Source of the DNA: Actinophytocola sp044466355
GTDB taxonomy: Bacteria > Actinomycetota > Actinomycetes > Mycobacteriales > Pseudonocardiaceae
Assembly: GCF_044466355.1 (NCBI RefSeq)
Contig: NZ_JBITMQ010000019.1
Coordinates: forward strand, 136,740-200,739
Direction of reading: 5' to 3'
DNA length: 64,000 bases
Below are positions 44,088-52,246 of the stretch, in pieces; within the stretch, counting starts at the first letter, position 1; each line of letters begins with the position of its first letter. The notes beneath the pieces were generated by a model. It was given only the letters and a program-made list of their open reading frames with translations. It had not been told where the DNA came from and made no database searches. The position numbers and the translations under genes were made by a program.

Positions 44088-45433
44088 CGTGTCACTAGTG
44101 ACGCTTTCTCGTCAGTGGCCGCGACGTCTTCCGGTTCGAGCGACGCGCCCTTGGTCTCCCGCGCCACCAGCACGGCGACCACGGTGATCAGGCACATCGC
44201 GACGAGGTAGAGCGACACCGGCAACGTCGAGTCCCACGCGTCGAGCAACGCCACCGCGATCAGCGGCGCCAGCCCGCCCGCGAGGATCGACGCGAGCTGG
44301 TAGCCGACCGACGCGCCCGAGTACCGCACGCGTGTGCCGAACAGCTCGGAGAAGAACGCCGCCTGCGGCCCGTACATGGCGCCGTGCAGCACCAGGCCGA
44401 CGGTGGTGGCGAACGCGATCACACCGAACGACCTCGTGTCCAGCAGCGCGAAGAACACGAAGCCCCACACCCCCATCGCGACCGCGCCGAACAGGTACAC
44501 CGCGCGCCGCCCGACCCGGTCGGACAGCAGGCCCCACAGCGGGATCGTCACGAAGTGGATCGCCGACCCGACCAGCACCGCGTTGAGACCGACGGACTTC
44601 GCGAGCCCGAGCGACTCGGTGATGTACACCAGGATGAACGCGGTGATCACGTAGTACGACACGTTCTCGCCCATCCGCGCGCCCATCGCGATGAACACCT
44701 GGCGCCGGCTGTGCTCGAAGACCTCCACGATCGGTGCTTTCTCGACGACACCGCGCTCCTCGGCCTTGCGCTGCGCGGCGAGGAACACCGGCGACTCGGC
44801 GACCGCGAGCCGGATCCACAGGCCGATCACCACGAGCACCGCGGACAGCAGGAACGGGATCCGCCAGCCCCACGCCATGAACGCCTCTTCGGTCTGCACC
44901 GCGGCGAGGATCGCGAGGACGGCGGTGGCGAGCAGGTTGCCGCCGGGCGCGCCGCACTGCGGCCACGACGCCCAGAACCCGCGCCGGGACGTGCCGCCGT
45001 GTTCGGACACGATGAGCACCGCGCCACCCCACTCGCCGCCGAGCGCGAAGCCCTGGATCAGGCGCAGCAGCGTCAGCAGGAGCGGGGCCGCGACGCCGAT
45101 CGTCGCGTACGTGGGCAGCAGGCCCATCGCGAATGTGGCGCCACCCATCAGCAGCAGGCTGATCACGAGCAGCTTCTTGCGGCCGACCTTGTCACCGAAG
45201 TGCCCGAACACCAGGCCGCCGATGGGCCTGGCGAGGAAGCCGATCGCGTACGTGGTGAACGCGAGCAGCGTGCCGGTCAGCGGGTCGGACGTGGGGAAGA
45301 ACAGCTTGTTGAACACGAGGGCGGCGGCCGACGAGTAGAGGAAGAAGTCGTACCACTCGACGGTGGTGCCGACGAGGCTCGCCGACACGATCCGAGCGAG
45401 AGAGCGGGGTGTGTGAGCAGGGCCACGGGTCAT
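44084..45433 (-). CDS. MFS transporter, metabolite:H+ symporter (MHS) family
   Basis: A 449-residue, twelve-helix transporter. MHS signatures: SASLVGTTVEWYDFFLYSSAAALVFNKLFFP, GFLARPIGGLVFGHFGDKVGRKKLLV, LRLIQGFALGGEWGGAVLIVSEH. This family imports dicarboxylates, osmolytes or aromatic acids (ShiA, ProP, citrate types). ATG 45433 is chosen as the start of homology, since the upstream extension lacks a membrane helix. It is coupled to the GAF/PucR regulator gene, which may control it. Confidence 0.9.
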   Translation of the reverse strand: MTRGPAHTPRSLARIVSASLVGTTVEWYDFFLYSSAAALVFNKLFFPTSDPLTGTLLAFTTYAIGFLARPIGGLVFGHFGDKVGRKKLLVISLLLMGGATFAMGLLPTYATIGVAAPLLLTLLRLIQGFALGGEWGGAVLIVSEHGGTSRRGFWASWPQCGAPGGNLLATAVLAILAAVQTEEAFMAWGWRIPFLLSAVLVVIGLWIRLAVAESPVFLAAQRKAEERGVVEKAPIVEVFEHSRRQVFIAMGARMGENVSYYVITAFILVYITESLGLAKSVGLNAVLVGSAIHFVTIPLWGLLSDRVGRRAVYLFGAVAMGVWGFVFFALLDTRSFGVIAFATTVGLVLHGAMYGPQAAFFSELFGTRVRYSGASVGYQLASILAGGLAPLIAVALLDAWDSTLPVSLYLVAMCLITVVAVLVARETKGASLEPEDVAATDEKASLVTR

Positions 45434-45560
45434 GAATGAAAACGGTAGGTTTCGCAGCGGCACGTGAACCATGTGTGAACCGGACATATCATCTGGCGGC
45501 TCGGTGGTGACCGGGGCCACAGGTGGCCCGCCACATCGCGACATCGCTACTGTTGATGAC

Positions 45561-45914
45561 GTGATTTGCCCGAAGTGTCAGAACACGATGCGCACCGTGG
45601 ACCGCCAAGGCATCCACATCGACCAGTGCGACGGCTGCCGTGGGATCTTCCTGGACCGCGGCGAGCTGGAGACAATCCTGAACGCCGAGCGCCAGTACTC
45701 GGCTCAGGCCGCACCGCCGCCGTACCAGGGTGGTGGGGCTCCGCCGCCGCCTCCTCCTGGCCGGTACGCCGACTCGCCCCGCGGCCACCGCGGCGGCTAC
45801 TCGGACTCGCCACGCGGTTACGGCCACGGCGGGTACTCCGACTCGCCTCGCGGCTACCACGGTGGTCACGGCCACCGGCGCCGCAAGAGCTTCCTGGAGC
45901 AGTTGTTCGACTGA
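45561..45914 (+). CDS. TFIIB-type zinc-ribbon protein with SDSPRGY repeats
   Basis: A 117-residue protein. The N-terminal zinc ribbon MICPKCQNTMRTVDRQGIHIDQCDGCRGIFLDRGELETIL has the CxxC...CxxC pairs and the zf-TFIIB family ending. A Pro-rich linker (APPPYQGGGAPPPPPPGRY) and three Gly/Tyr-rich repeats (YADSPRGHRGG, YSDSPRGYGHGG, YSDSPRGYHGGHG) follow, with a basic HRRRKSFLEQLFD end. The role is unknown. GTG 45561 begins at the zinc ribbon. Confidence 0.88.
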   Translation: MICPKCQNTMRTVDRQGIHIDQCDGCRGIFLDRGELETILNAERQYSAQAAPPPYQGGGAPPPPPPGRYADSPRGHRGGYSDSPRGYGHGGYSDSPRGYHGGHGHRRRKSFLEQLFD

Positions 45915-45927
45915 GGCTCACCTGCCC

Positions 45928-46602
45928 GTGAACCCCATGATCTGCGCGGGGTGCGGTCGCTGGACCGACGAACCGCGGGTCGAGACCGACGGCGCCGGCA
46001 CGGTTCTCGTGTGTGTCGTGTGTGGACACCGAGAGCCGTACCGGCGTCTTCCGCTGTTCGCGGTCACCGGTCCGTCCGGCACGGGCAAGTCCACGGTGGG
46101 CCGGATGCTGGTCGACCGGCTCGCCGACGTGTGCGTGGTCGTGGAGCAGGACCTGTTGTGGGTCGGCGCGTTGCGCGACCCGACCGGTGACTCGACCGCG
46201 TTCCGCGAGACCTGGCTGCGGCTCGCGGCGAGCCTCGCCCAGTCGGGCCGTCCGGTCGTCCTGTGCGGCACGGTCGCGCCGCCGCAGTTCGAGTACCTGC
46301 CGGAACGCGTGTTGTTCAGCGACATCCACTACCTGGCGCTGGTGTGCGACGCGGACGTGCTCCGCGCGCGGCTGCTGGCCCGTCCCGCCTGGCGCGGCTG
46401 GGACGAGGCCCGCATCGACGAGATGCTCGACTTCGCGGAGTGGGTGCGCACCGCGGACACCGAGCCGCCGATGACACGGCTGGACACCACGACCGCGACC
46501 GTCGCGCAGACCGCCGACGTGATCGAGGCGTGGGTGCGTGCCCGGCTAGGGCCGGGCGATGATCGACAGTTCGACGCCGAACGGGTCACGGAAGGTCGTT
46601 GA
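45928..46602 (+). CDS. P-loop ATPase/kinase with zinc-ribbon start
   Basis: A 224-residue protein. The N-terminal CAGCGRWTDE...CVVCGHRE is a CxxC...CxxC zinc ribbon (about 6-36). Residues 45-60 hold Walker A TGPSGTGKSTVG, and HYLALVCDADVLRARLLARPAWRG (about 132-155) is like nucleoside or shikimate kinases. It probably phosphorylates a small molecule or nucleotide. ATG 45937 is an alternative start. It follows the zinc-ribbon gene by 13 nt, forming a likely pair. Its 3' end overlaps the convergent VOC gene by 57 bp. Confidence 0.8.
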   Translation: MNPMICAGCGRWTDEPRVETDGAGTVLVCVVCGHREPYRRLPLFAVTGPSGTGKSTVGRMLVDRLADVCVVVEQDLLWVGALRDPTGDSTAFRETWLRLAASLAQSGRPVVLCGTVAPPQFEYLPERVLFSDIHYLALVCDADVLRARLLARPAWRGWDEARIDEMLDFAEWVRTADTEPPMTRLDTTTATVAQTADVIEAWVRARLGPGDDRQFDAERVTEGR

Positions 46603-47262
46603 CCTGCCGTAGGGCGTGTCGTCGACGGTGCCGCCGCCCGCCTTCGCGAGCGTCGCGTCGGTGTCGGCGACCTCGAAGCACGTGCCCCACGCCGACGACG
46701 GCGCCCCCGGCACGCCCATGATGCCGCCGACCTCGTGCCCGTCCGGGCGGCGCAGGAACGTGAAGTCGAAGTCCGGCAGGTCCGGGTTGCCGTCCAGGGT
46801 GAAGCCGAAGACCGCGGGGTAGAACGCGCGGGCCGGCCCGGGGTTCCCGGTCACGAGGTCGTTGCGCACCAACGTGTCCGGCTCGTTGACCAGGCGGCAG
46901 CCGGGGAACGTGCCGCCCTGCCACAGTCCGAACACCGCGCCGGTCGGGTCGGCCGCGAACGCCGCCCGGCCGAGGCCGCCGACGTCGTGCGGCTCCTCGC
47001 TGACCGTGCCGCCCGCCGCGTCGACCGCCTTGGCGGTGGCGTCGCAGTCGTCGGTGGCGAGGTACACGGTCCAGCCGCCCTCGCCGGTGCTGATCCCGGC
47101 CACCGGCACGCCCCTGAGCAAGCACAGGGTGCCCAGCGGGCTGTCCTCGAAGGACCACCCGAACACCCGGCCGTAGTACTTCTTCGCCGCGGCCACGTCC
47201 GGCACGCGCAGTGTCACCCACGTGGGCGTTCCGAGTGGCTGGTTCTCGTTCACGTCGCTCAT
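46546..47262 (-). CDS. VOC family protein (two glyoxalase-fold domains)
   Basis: A 238-residue protein with two VOC repeats: residues 12-120 (PTWVTLRVPDVAAAKKYYGRVFGWSFED...FAADPTGAVFGLWQGG) and residues 128-238 (NDLVTGNPGPARAFYPAVFGFTLDG...TTFRDPFGVELSIIA). This is the layout of the two-domain CFP-30B-like/glyoxalase-bleomycin resistance proteins in actinomycetes. Metal-binding His/Glu are partly retained. Role may be detoxification of a small molecule. ATG 47262 is set by the first domain. Confidence 0.87.
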   Translation of the reverse strand: MSDVNENQPLGTPTWVTLRVPDVAAAKKYYGRVFGWSFEDSPLGTLCLLRGVPVAGISTGEGGWTVYLATDDCDATAKAVDAAGGTVSEEPHDVGGLGRAAFAADPTGAVFGLWQGGTFPGCRLVNEPDTLVRNDLVTGNPGPARAFYPAVFGFTLDGNPDLPDFDFTFLRRPDGHEVGGIMGVPGAPSSAWGTCFEVADTDATLAKAGGGTVDDTPYGRSTTFRDPFGVELSIIARP

Positions 47263-47323
47263 GATGGGAACGCTAGAGGGCATGTAGGTCAGATCCGGTC
47301 CTACTTGCGACACGCGTCACGAC

Positions 47324-47342
47324 TGCAAGCAGTGTGCTTGCA
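47324..47342. promoter_or_regulatory. Palindromic operator of the XRE gene
   Basis: TGCAAGCA (47324-47331) and TGCTTGCA (47335-47342) form a perfect 8-bp inverted repeat around GTG, 50 bp before the XRE start. Placement suggests self-regulation. Confidence 0.7.
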
Positions 47343-47391
47343 ACTGCTAGCGCCCGAGCGTACCGTCGGTGGTGTCACGAGGAGGTGGCGG

Positions 47392-47784
47392 ATGAACGAG
47401 AACCCCATCGACAAGGTCGCCGACCTCGGACGGGACATCGGCGAGTACATCAAGCAGCAGCGCAGCAACGCGAAGATCTCGCTGCGCCAGCTGTCGAAGC
47501 TCGCCGGGGTGTCCAACCCCTACCTCAGCCAGATCGAGCGGGGCCTGCGCAAACCCAGCGCGGAGATCCTGCAGCAGATCGCGAAGGGTCTGCGGATCTC
47601 GGCGGAGGCGCTCTACGTACAGGCCGGGATTCTCGACCTGCCGCAGGGCGGACCGGTGGTGGACGCGGTGCGCGCGGACACGACGCTCACCGAACGTCAG
47701 AAGCAGGTGCTGCTCGACGTGTACGAGTCCTTCCGCCGCGAGAACGCCACCACCACAGCGTCTGAACCTGAGAACAAGGAGTGA
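47392..47784 (+). CDS. XRE-family regulator (Rv0474-like)
   Basis: A 130-residue protein with a Cro/C1 helix-turn-helix (residues 15-75: IGEYIKQQRSNAKISLRQLSKLAGVSNPYLSQIERGLRKPSAEILQQIAKGLRISAEALYVQAG). The sequence and the following hbhA-like and DUF2516 genes match the order of Mycobacterium Rv0474-Rv0475-Rv0476. ATG 47392 has GAGGAGGTGG upstream. It is likely a local regulator of the cell-surface gene that follows, via the palindrome at 47324. Confidence 0.9.
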   Translation: MNENPIDKVADLGRDIGEYIKQQRSNAKISLRQLSKLAGVSNPYLSQIERGLRKPSAEILQQIAKGLRISAEALYVQAGILDLPQGGPVVDAVRADTTLTERQKQVLLDVYESFRRENATTTASEPENKE

Positions 47785-47789
47785 GAGAC

Positions 47790-48458
47790 ATGGCCGCATT
47801 GCTGCCCACCACGGAAGACGTCCGCAAGGCCCGCGAGCAGGCCGTCGCGGTCCTGAACACGGCCGCCGAGAGCGTCCGCACGCCGCTGCTCGCCGCGCTC
47901 GGCGCGGGCGACCTGGCCACGCACGCCGTGATCGACGCCGTGAACAAGGCTCGCACCAAGGTCAACGAGGGCACCGCCGCGGTGCCGAGCGACCTGACCG
48001 GTCTTCGCGAGCGGGTCGACCCGGCCGAGCTGCGCAAGCTCGTCGACGAGTACACCGAGGCAGCGCAGAAGCTGTACCAGAAGCTGGCCGACCAGGGCGA
48101 GGACGCGCTGACGAAGCTGAAGGCCGACCCGCGCGTCGGCAAGGCCATCGACCAGCTGGAGGAGGCCATCGCCACGCTGCAGGAGCGCGTCGGCGACGTG
48201 GCCGGTGACGCCCGCGAGCTGGCCGACGAGGTCCTCGCGAAGGTGACCCGCCGCACCCGCTCGGTCGGCGAGAAGGCCGCGAACAAGGTCGAGCGTGCCG
48301 CCGAGGACGCCGCGCTGGCCGTCGAGGAGGCGGGCGGCGAGGTCGCGCACGACGTGCGCAGCGCCACCCGCAAGGCCGCCAACCGCACGGCCCCCAAGAA
48401 GCCGGCGACGCGGACCACCACCGCGACCACCCGCAAGACCAACGGCTCGGCCAAGTAA
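47790..48458 (+). CDS. HbhA-like coiled-coil protein
   Basis: A 222-residue protein with a long heptad-type helical region (residues 10-170, e.g. AELRKLVDEYTEAAQKLYQKLADQGEDALTKLK) and a Lys/Ala/Thr-rich basic tail (TRKAANRTAPKKPATRTTT). It has no signal peptide. This layout and the gene order match mycobacterial heparin-binding haemagglutinin HbhA (Rv0475). In saprophytes it may act in lipid or cell-envelope attachment. ATG 47790 has AAGGAG 8 nt upstream. A GTG at 47781 is also in frame. Confidence 0.85.
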   Translation: MAALLPTTEDVRKAREQAVAVLNTAAESVRTPLLAALGAGDLATHAVIDAVNKARTKVNEGTAAVPSDLTGLRERVDPAELRKLVDEYTEAAQKLYQKLADQGEDALTKLKADPRVGKAIDQLEEAIATLQERVGDVAGDARELADEVLAKVTRRTRSVGEKAANKVERAAEDAALAVEEAGGEVAHDVRSATRKAANRTAPKKPATRTTTATTRKTNGSAK

Positions 48459-48565
48459 CTTCTGTGCAGGTCAGCGCCCCCGGTGCCGGTTCGGTGCCGG
48501 GGGCGTGGCATGTCCACGCACCGGTCCGCTGGTCACGACGCGGCGTCCGCACGTAGTCTGGGTGG

Positions 48566-48859
48566 GTGCCGGCAGAAGCGTTGTGGATCCTCTGGATCAT
48601 CAAGTGGCTCGCGGTCCCCGTCGGGGTCTACGCGTTCATCCACGCATTGATGCAGCGTCCGGACGCCTACACCGCGATCGACAGAATGACGAAACCGGCC
48701 TGGCTGGGCATCACCGCGGGCGGCACCGTGGCGTTGATCCTCTTCGACGCCGCGAGCATCGGCCTGATGTTCTGGATCGCGGGTCTCGTGGCCGTGCTCG
48801 TGTACATCGTGGACGTGCGACCGCGGCTCATCGAGGTGCAACGCGGGAACCGCTGGTGA
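48566..48859 (+). CDS. DUF2516 membrane protein (Rv0476-like)
   Basis: A 97-residue protein with three hydrophobic helices (ILWIIKWLAVPVGVYAFIHAL; GITAGGTVALILFDAASIGLMFW; AGLVAVLVYIVDV) and a basic end (RPRLIEVQRGNRW). It is DUF2516-like, at the same place as Rv0476 in Mycobacterium. TAGTCT (48554-48559) lies 6 nt before GTG 48566, so the message is likely leaderless. Its stop overlaps the next gene (GTGA). Confidence 0.88.
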   Translation: MPAEALWILWIIKWLAVPVGVYAFIHALMQRPDAYTAIDRMTKPAWLGITAGGTVALILFDAASIGLMFWIAGLVAVLVYIVDVRPRLIEVQRGNRW

Positions 48860-49398
48860 AGTGGACGATCGCGGGCTCGCTGACCGTCGAGCCCGCCGCC
48901 GAACACCCGGAACTGCTGGCCGACCCCGTCGCGAAGGCCCTCGCCGCGCTACCGGACCCCGGCGACGTCGGCGTCGCCGCGATCGACCCGGAGCTCGCCG
49001 ACACGGCCGCGTTCTGCGAGGCGTACGGCTCACCGCTGACCGCGTCCGCGAACTGCGTGGTCGTGTCGGGCAAGCGCGCCGGTGAGGAACGGTTCGCGGC
49101 GTGCCTCGTGCTGGCGACGACCCGCGCGGACGTGAACGGGACCGTGCGCAAGCGCCTCGACGTCCGGAAGGCGTCCTTCGCGCCGATGGACACCGCGGTG
49201 GAGCTGACCGGGATGGCGTACGGCGGCATCACGCCGCTGGGACTGCCCCCGGAATGGCCGCTGCTTATCGACGCGGCGGTCGCGGCCGCCCCGGAACTGG
49301 TCGTCGGCAGCGGCATCCGCGGCAGCAAGCTCCTGATCCCGGGCCCGACACTGGCCACACTCCCGAACGCCGAGGTCATCGAGTCCCTGGGCCGCTGA
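48856..49398 (+). CDS. YbaK/EbsC family aminoacyl-tRNA deacylase
   Basis: A 180-residue protein with the YbaK fold: ELADTAAFCEAYGSPLTASANCVVVSGKR near 45-75, the catalytic-type Lys region RKRLDVRKASFAPMDTAVELTGMAYGGITPLGLPPEWPLLID (about 95-140) and LVVGSGIRGSKLLIPG near 152-168. This family removes mischarged amino acids (such as Cys or Ala from tRNA-Pro). GTG 48856 overlaps the DUF2516 stop, so the two are co-translated. Confidence 0.9.
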   Translation: MKWTIAGSLTVEPAAEHPELLADPVAKALAALPDPGDVGVAAIDPELADTAAFCEAYGSPLTASANCVVVSGKRAGEERFAACLVLATTRADVNGTVRKRLDVRKASFAPMDTAVELTGMAYGGITPLGLPPEWPLLIDAAVAAAPELVVGSGIRGSKLLIPGPTLATLPNAEVIESLGR

Positions 49399-49429
49399 CG
49401 CACCGAAGGGCCCCTCGATCACGTCCCTC

Positions 49430-49475
49430 AATCTTGTCATCGCCAAGATTCGTCGCTATCTTGTCAGTGACAAGA
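49430..49475. promoter_or_regulatory. Two palindromic sites before the SCO6745-like gene
   Basis: AATCTTG/CAAGATT (49430-49436, 49444-49450) and TCTTGTC/GACAAGA (49459-49465, 49469-49475) are two perfect 7-bp-arm inverted repeats that share TCTTG/CAAGA. They lie 15-61 bp before ATG 49491, in the promoter area. Confidence 0.75.
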
Positions 49476-49490
49476 CTGAAGGGGGATCCG

Positions 49491-50342
49491 ATGAGTGTCG
49501 ACCTGGGATTGGTCCGGCAGATGTGGCGGCTCATGGAGCCGGTGCACGCGCTCGTGTACTACGCGCCGGAGGTGTTCGCCCGCTTCGCGAAGCTGGGCTT
49601 CGACACTGAAACGCGGTGGCCGAGCTACTTCCCGCTCCGCTCGGCGCCGCTCGGCGCGGTCGGGCCGGAACTGGTCGCCGCCACCTTCTACAGCTTCAAC
49701 CCCGCCATGGTCCGCGAGCACATTCCGGCCGCCTGGCGGACCGCCACGCCCGACGACGTCCTCGCCGCCCGCCGCGACGGCGTCGACGAGGCGCTCGGCA
49801 CGCTCACCACCGCCATCGACCTGCGCGAGGCTGTCGACCTCGCCCGCCGCCTCGTCGACGGCGTCAGCACGGTCGGCCGTCCCCTCGGCGCCGCCAACGC
49901 CGACCTGCCGTGGCCGGACGAGCCGCACCTGGCCCTGTGGCACGCGGCCACCGTCCTGCGTGAGATTCGCGGCGACGGGCACGTGGCCGCGCTGCTCACC
50001 GCGGGGCTCGACCCCGTCGAGTCGCTGGTCTCGTTCGCGGGCGTCGGTGCCGCGCCACGGGCGGTGTTCGCCAGTCGCGGCTGGTCCGACGAGGACTGGG
50101 ACGCCGCCGCGCGCAGGCTCGTCGAGCGGGGCTGGCTCGACGAGGACGGCTCCGCCACCGACGCGGGCCACGCGGGCCGCGACGAGGTCGAGCGCATGAC
50201 CGACGAACTGGCCGCCCCCGCCTACCGGGCGCTGGGCGCGGAACAGTTGGGACGGTTCGCGCAACTCGTCATGCCGGTCACCATGGCGGTCGTCCACACC
50301 GGTCTGTTGCCGCGACAGAGCACGCTCGGGCTGAGTCGCTGA
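49491..50342 (+). CDS. SCO6745 family protein
   Basis: A 283-residue protein (VDLGLVRQMWRLMEPVHALVYYAPEVFARFAKLGFDT...YFPLRSAPLGAVGPELVAATFYSFNPAMV...) of the actinobacterial SCO6745 family. The mostly helical fold ends in a winged-helix-like part (RLVERGWLDEDGSATDAGHAGRDEVERMTDELA, about 215-250), similar to MarR-type domains. It is probably a regulator, and the two palindromes upstream may be its own sites. GGGGGATCCG precedes the ATG. Confidence 0.82.
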   Translation: MSVDLGLVRQMWRLMEPVHALVYYAPEVFARFAKLGFDTETRWPSYFPLRSAPLGAVGPELVAATFYSFNPAMVREHIPAAWRTATPDDVLAARRDGVDEALGTLTTAIDLREAVDLARRLVDGVSTVGRPLGAANADLPWPDEPHLALWHAATVLREIRGDGHVAALLTAGLDPVESLVSFAGVGAAPRAVFASRGWSDEDWDAAARRLVERGWLDEDGSATDAGHAGRDEVERMTDELAAPAYRALGAEQLGRFAQLVMPVTMAVVHTGLLPRQSTLGLSR

Positions 50343-50440
50343 AAGGGTCGCTGATGTGGGCGGGCGGGAAGCCCGCCGCACGCGAACTTCCCGCCCTCGT
50401 TGATTGGCTTGAGGCCCCAAGAAGTAAGACGCCGCACAGA

Positions 50441-51385
50441 TCAGAAAGGTTGCGTCAGCTCGCCACGCAGTTGCGGGAAGACTTTCGCGACCTTCGCTGT
50501 CAGGTAGTCGCCGTAGGTGCCCTCGAACGCGAGCGGTGACTGACCGTCCCACCGGCGTCGCCCGTCCTGCCCGACGGCCGCGCGGTCGGGCAGCGGCGGC
50601 ACCTCGGCGCCGAAGTCCGGGTCGAAGAAGAAGGGGAACGACAGCCGGTCCCTTCCGGACGTGTTCCGCACCCGGTGCGGCGTCGACCGGTACCAGCCGC
50701 CGGTGAGCCGTTCGAGCATGTCGCCGATGTTGCACACGAACGTGTCCGGCAGTGGCGGCGCGTCGACCCACCCGTCCGGCGTGTGCACCTGGAGGCCGCC
50801 GTTGTCGTCCTGCAGCAGCAACGTGAGCAGCCCGTAGTCGGTGTGCTCGCCGACGCCCCAGCCCGGGTCGTCGGCGGGCGCGGGCGGGTAGTGGAAGATC
50901 CGGAACAGCACGGTCGGGTTCGCGGTGTACCCGGCGGAGAAGTAGTCGGGCGCGAGGCCCAGGCTCGCCGCCACACCCCGCAGCACGTCCTGTGCCACGC
51001 GTGTCATCTCGTCCAGATAGGTCAGCACGAGCGAGCGCAGCTCCGGCACCTGGCGCGGGAAGAGGTTGGGGCCGTGCAACGGAAGCGGATGCCCGGCGGG
51101 CACTTCCGCGCCGAAGTACAGACCCTCCTTGCGGTCCTCCTCGCCGGACGTGAGCTCCGCGCCGACCGGGAACCAGCCGCGCCACGCCTTGCCGCCGCGG
51201 GCCATCGCGATCTCGTCCTTCTCGTTCTCCGGCAAGGCGAAGAACTCCCGTGCCGCCGCGTCGAGCGCCTCGCGGAGGTCTCCGGGCACCCCGTGCCCGG
51301 AGACGTAGAAGAAGCCCGTCTCGCGGCACGCCGCCTCGATCCGCGCCGGTACGTCCCGTTCGGACAGGTCGATGACGGGCAGCAC
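50441..51385 (-). CDS. 2-oxoglutarate/Fe(II) oxygenase, isopenicillin-N-synthase family
   Basis: This 314-residue enzyme has the N-terminal DIOX_N domain (VIDLSERDVPARIEAACRETGFFYVSGHGVPG). The jelly-roll carries the iron ligands His/Asp in GEHTDYGLLTLLLQDD (about 178-193) and the His in STPHRVRNTSGRDRLSFPFFFDP (about 230-252), which also holds the Arg/Ser that binds 2-oxoglutarate. Substrate is unknown. GTG 51385 abuts the purU stop, so it is co-transcribed with purU and the mycothiol-enzyme gene. No beta-lactam genes are nearby, so IPNS activity is unlikely. Confidence 0.9.
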   Translation of the reverse strand: MLPVIDLSERDVPARIEAACRETGFFYVSGHGVPGDLREALDAAAREFFALPENEKDEIAMARGGKAWRGWFPVGAELTSGEEDRKEGLYFGAEVPAGHPLPLHGPNLFPRQVPELRSLVLTYLDEMTRVAQDVLRGVAASLGLAPDYFSAGYTANPTVLFRIFHYPPAPADDPGWGVGEHTDYGLLTLLLQDDNGGLQVHTPDGWVDAPPLPDTFVCNIGDMLERLTGGWYRSTPHRVRNTSGRDRLSFPFFFDPDFGAEVPPLPDRAAVGQDGRRRWDGQSPLAFEGTYGDYLTAKVAKVFPQLRGELTQPF

Positions 51386-52236
51386 TACAGCACCACGGTT
51401 TTGTTGCCGTGCACCAGGATCCGGTTCTCGAGGTGCCAGCGCAGCCCGCGCGACAGGACGACCTTCTCGATGTCGCGGCCCTTGCGCACCATGTCCGGCA
51501 CCGAGTCACCGTGGTCGACGCGGATCACGTCCTGCTCGACGATCGGCCCGGCGTCCAGTTCGGCGGTGACGTAGTGGCAGGTCGCGCCGATCAGCTTCAC
51601 GCCACGCCGGTGCGCCTGGTGGTAGGGCCGCGCGCCGACGAACGACGGCAGGAAGCTGTGGTGGATGTTCAGCGCCCGTCCCGCCCACGCCGCGCACAGG
51701 TCGGCGGGCAGGATCTGCATGAACCGCGCGAGCACGATCGCGTGCGGGTCCGCGGCGTCGACCAGTTCCGCCACCTTCGCGAACGCGGTCTCCTTGTCCT
51801 CACGGGGAAACGGCACGTGGTGGAACGGGATGCCGTGCGCCTCGGTGATCGTGGCCAGGTCGGCGTGGTTGCCGATCACCGCAGAGACGTCCACGTCCAG
51901 CTCCCCGGCCGCGACCCGGCCCAGGATGTCGTACAGGCAGTGCCCTTCCTTCGACACGAGGATCACCACGCGGCGCCGCTCGCCGGTGTCGAGGATCTGC
52001 CACTCCCCGCCAAGCGATGCCACGGTCGCGCCGAACCGGCTGCGCAGCTCGGCCGCGTCGAACGGCAACGAGTCGGCGGCGACCTCCTGGCGGGTGAAGA
52101 ACCAGCCGGTGTCCGGGTCGGTGTGGTAGGCGGCCTCGACGATCGTCCCGCCCGCGTCGGCGAGGAACGACGCGATCGTCGCCACGATGCCGATCTGGTC
52201 CGGGCAGCCGAAGGTGATCACGTAACGGCGGGCCAT
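51385..52236 (-). CDS. purU: Formyltetrahydrofolate deformylase
   Basis: A 283-residue enzyme with an N-terminal ACT domain (RRYVITFGCPDQIGIVATIASFLADAGGTIVEAAYHTD, about 1-80) and a formyltransferase-fold domain: VSAVIGNHADLATITEAHGIPFHHVPF near 115 and NIHHSFLPSFVGARPYHQAHRRGVKLIGATCHYVTAELDAGPIVEQD near 185-235. It hydrolyses 10-formyl-THF to THF and formate for purine/C1 balance. ATG 52236 begins at the ACT domain. Confidence 0.95.
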   Translation of the reverse strand: MARRYVITFGCPDQIGIVATIASFLADAGGTIVEAAYHTDPDTGWFFTRQEVAADSLPFDAAELRSRFGATVASLGGEWQILDTGERRRVVILVSKEGHCLYDILGRVAAGELDVDVSAVIGNHADLATITEAHGIPFHHVPFPREDKETAFAKVAELVDAADPHAIVLARFMQILPADLCAAWAGRALNIHHSFLPSFVGARPYHQAHRRGVKLIGATCHYVTAELDAGPIVEQDVIRVDHGDSVPDMVRKGRDIEKVVLSRGLRWHLENRILVHGNKTVVL

Positions 52237-52246
52237 GGCCGTCCTC

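Noticed and set aside
50441..51385. Isopenicillin N synthase of a beta-lactam cluster
   Set aside because: Only the general family motifs are present and neighbouring genes are purU and a mycothiol-dependent enzyme; no NRPS or other beta-lactam genes.
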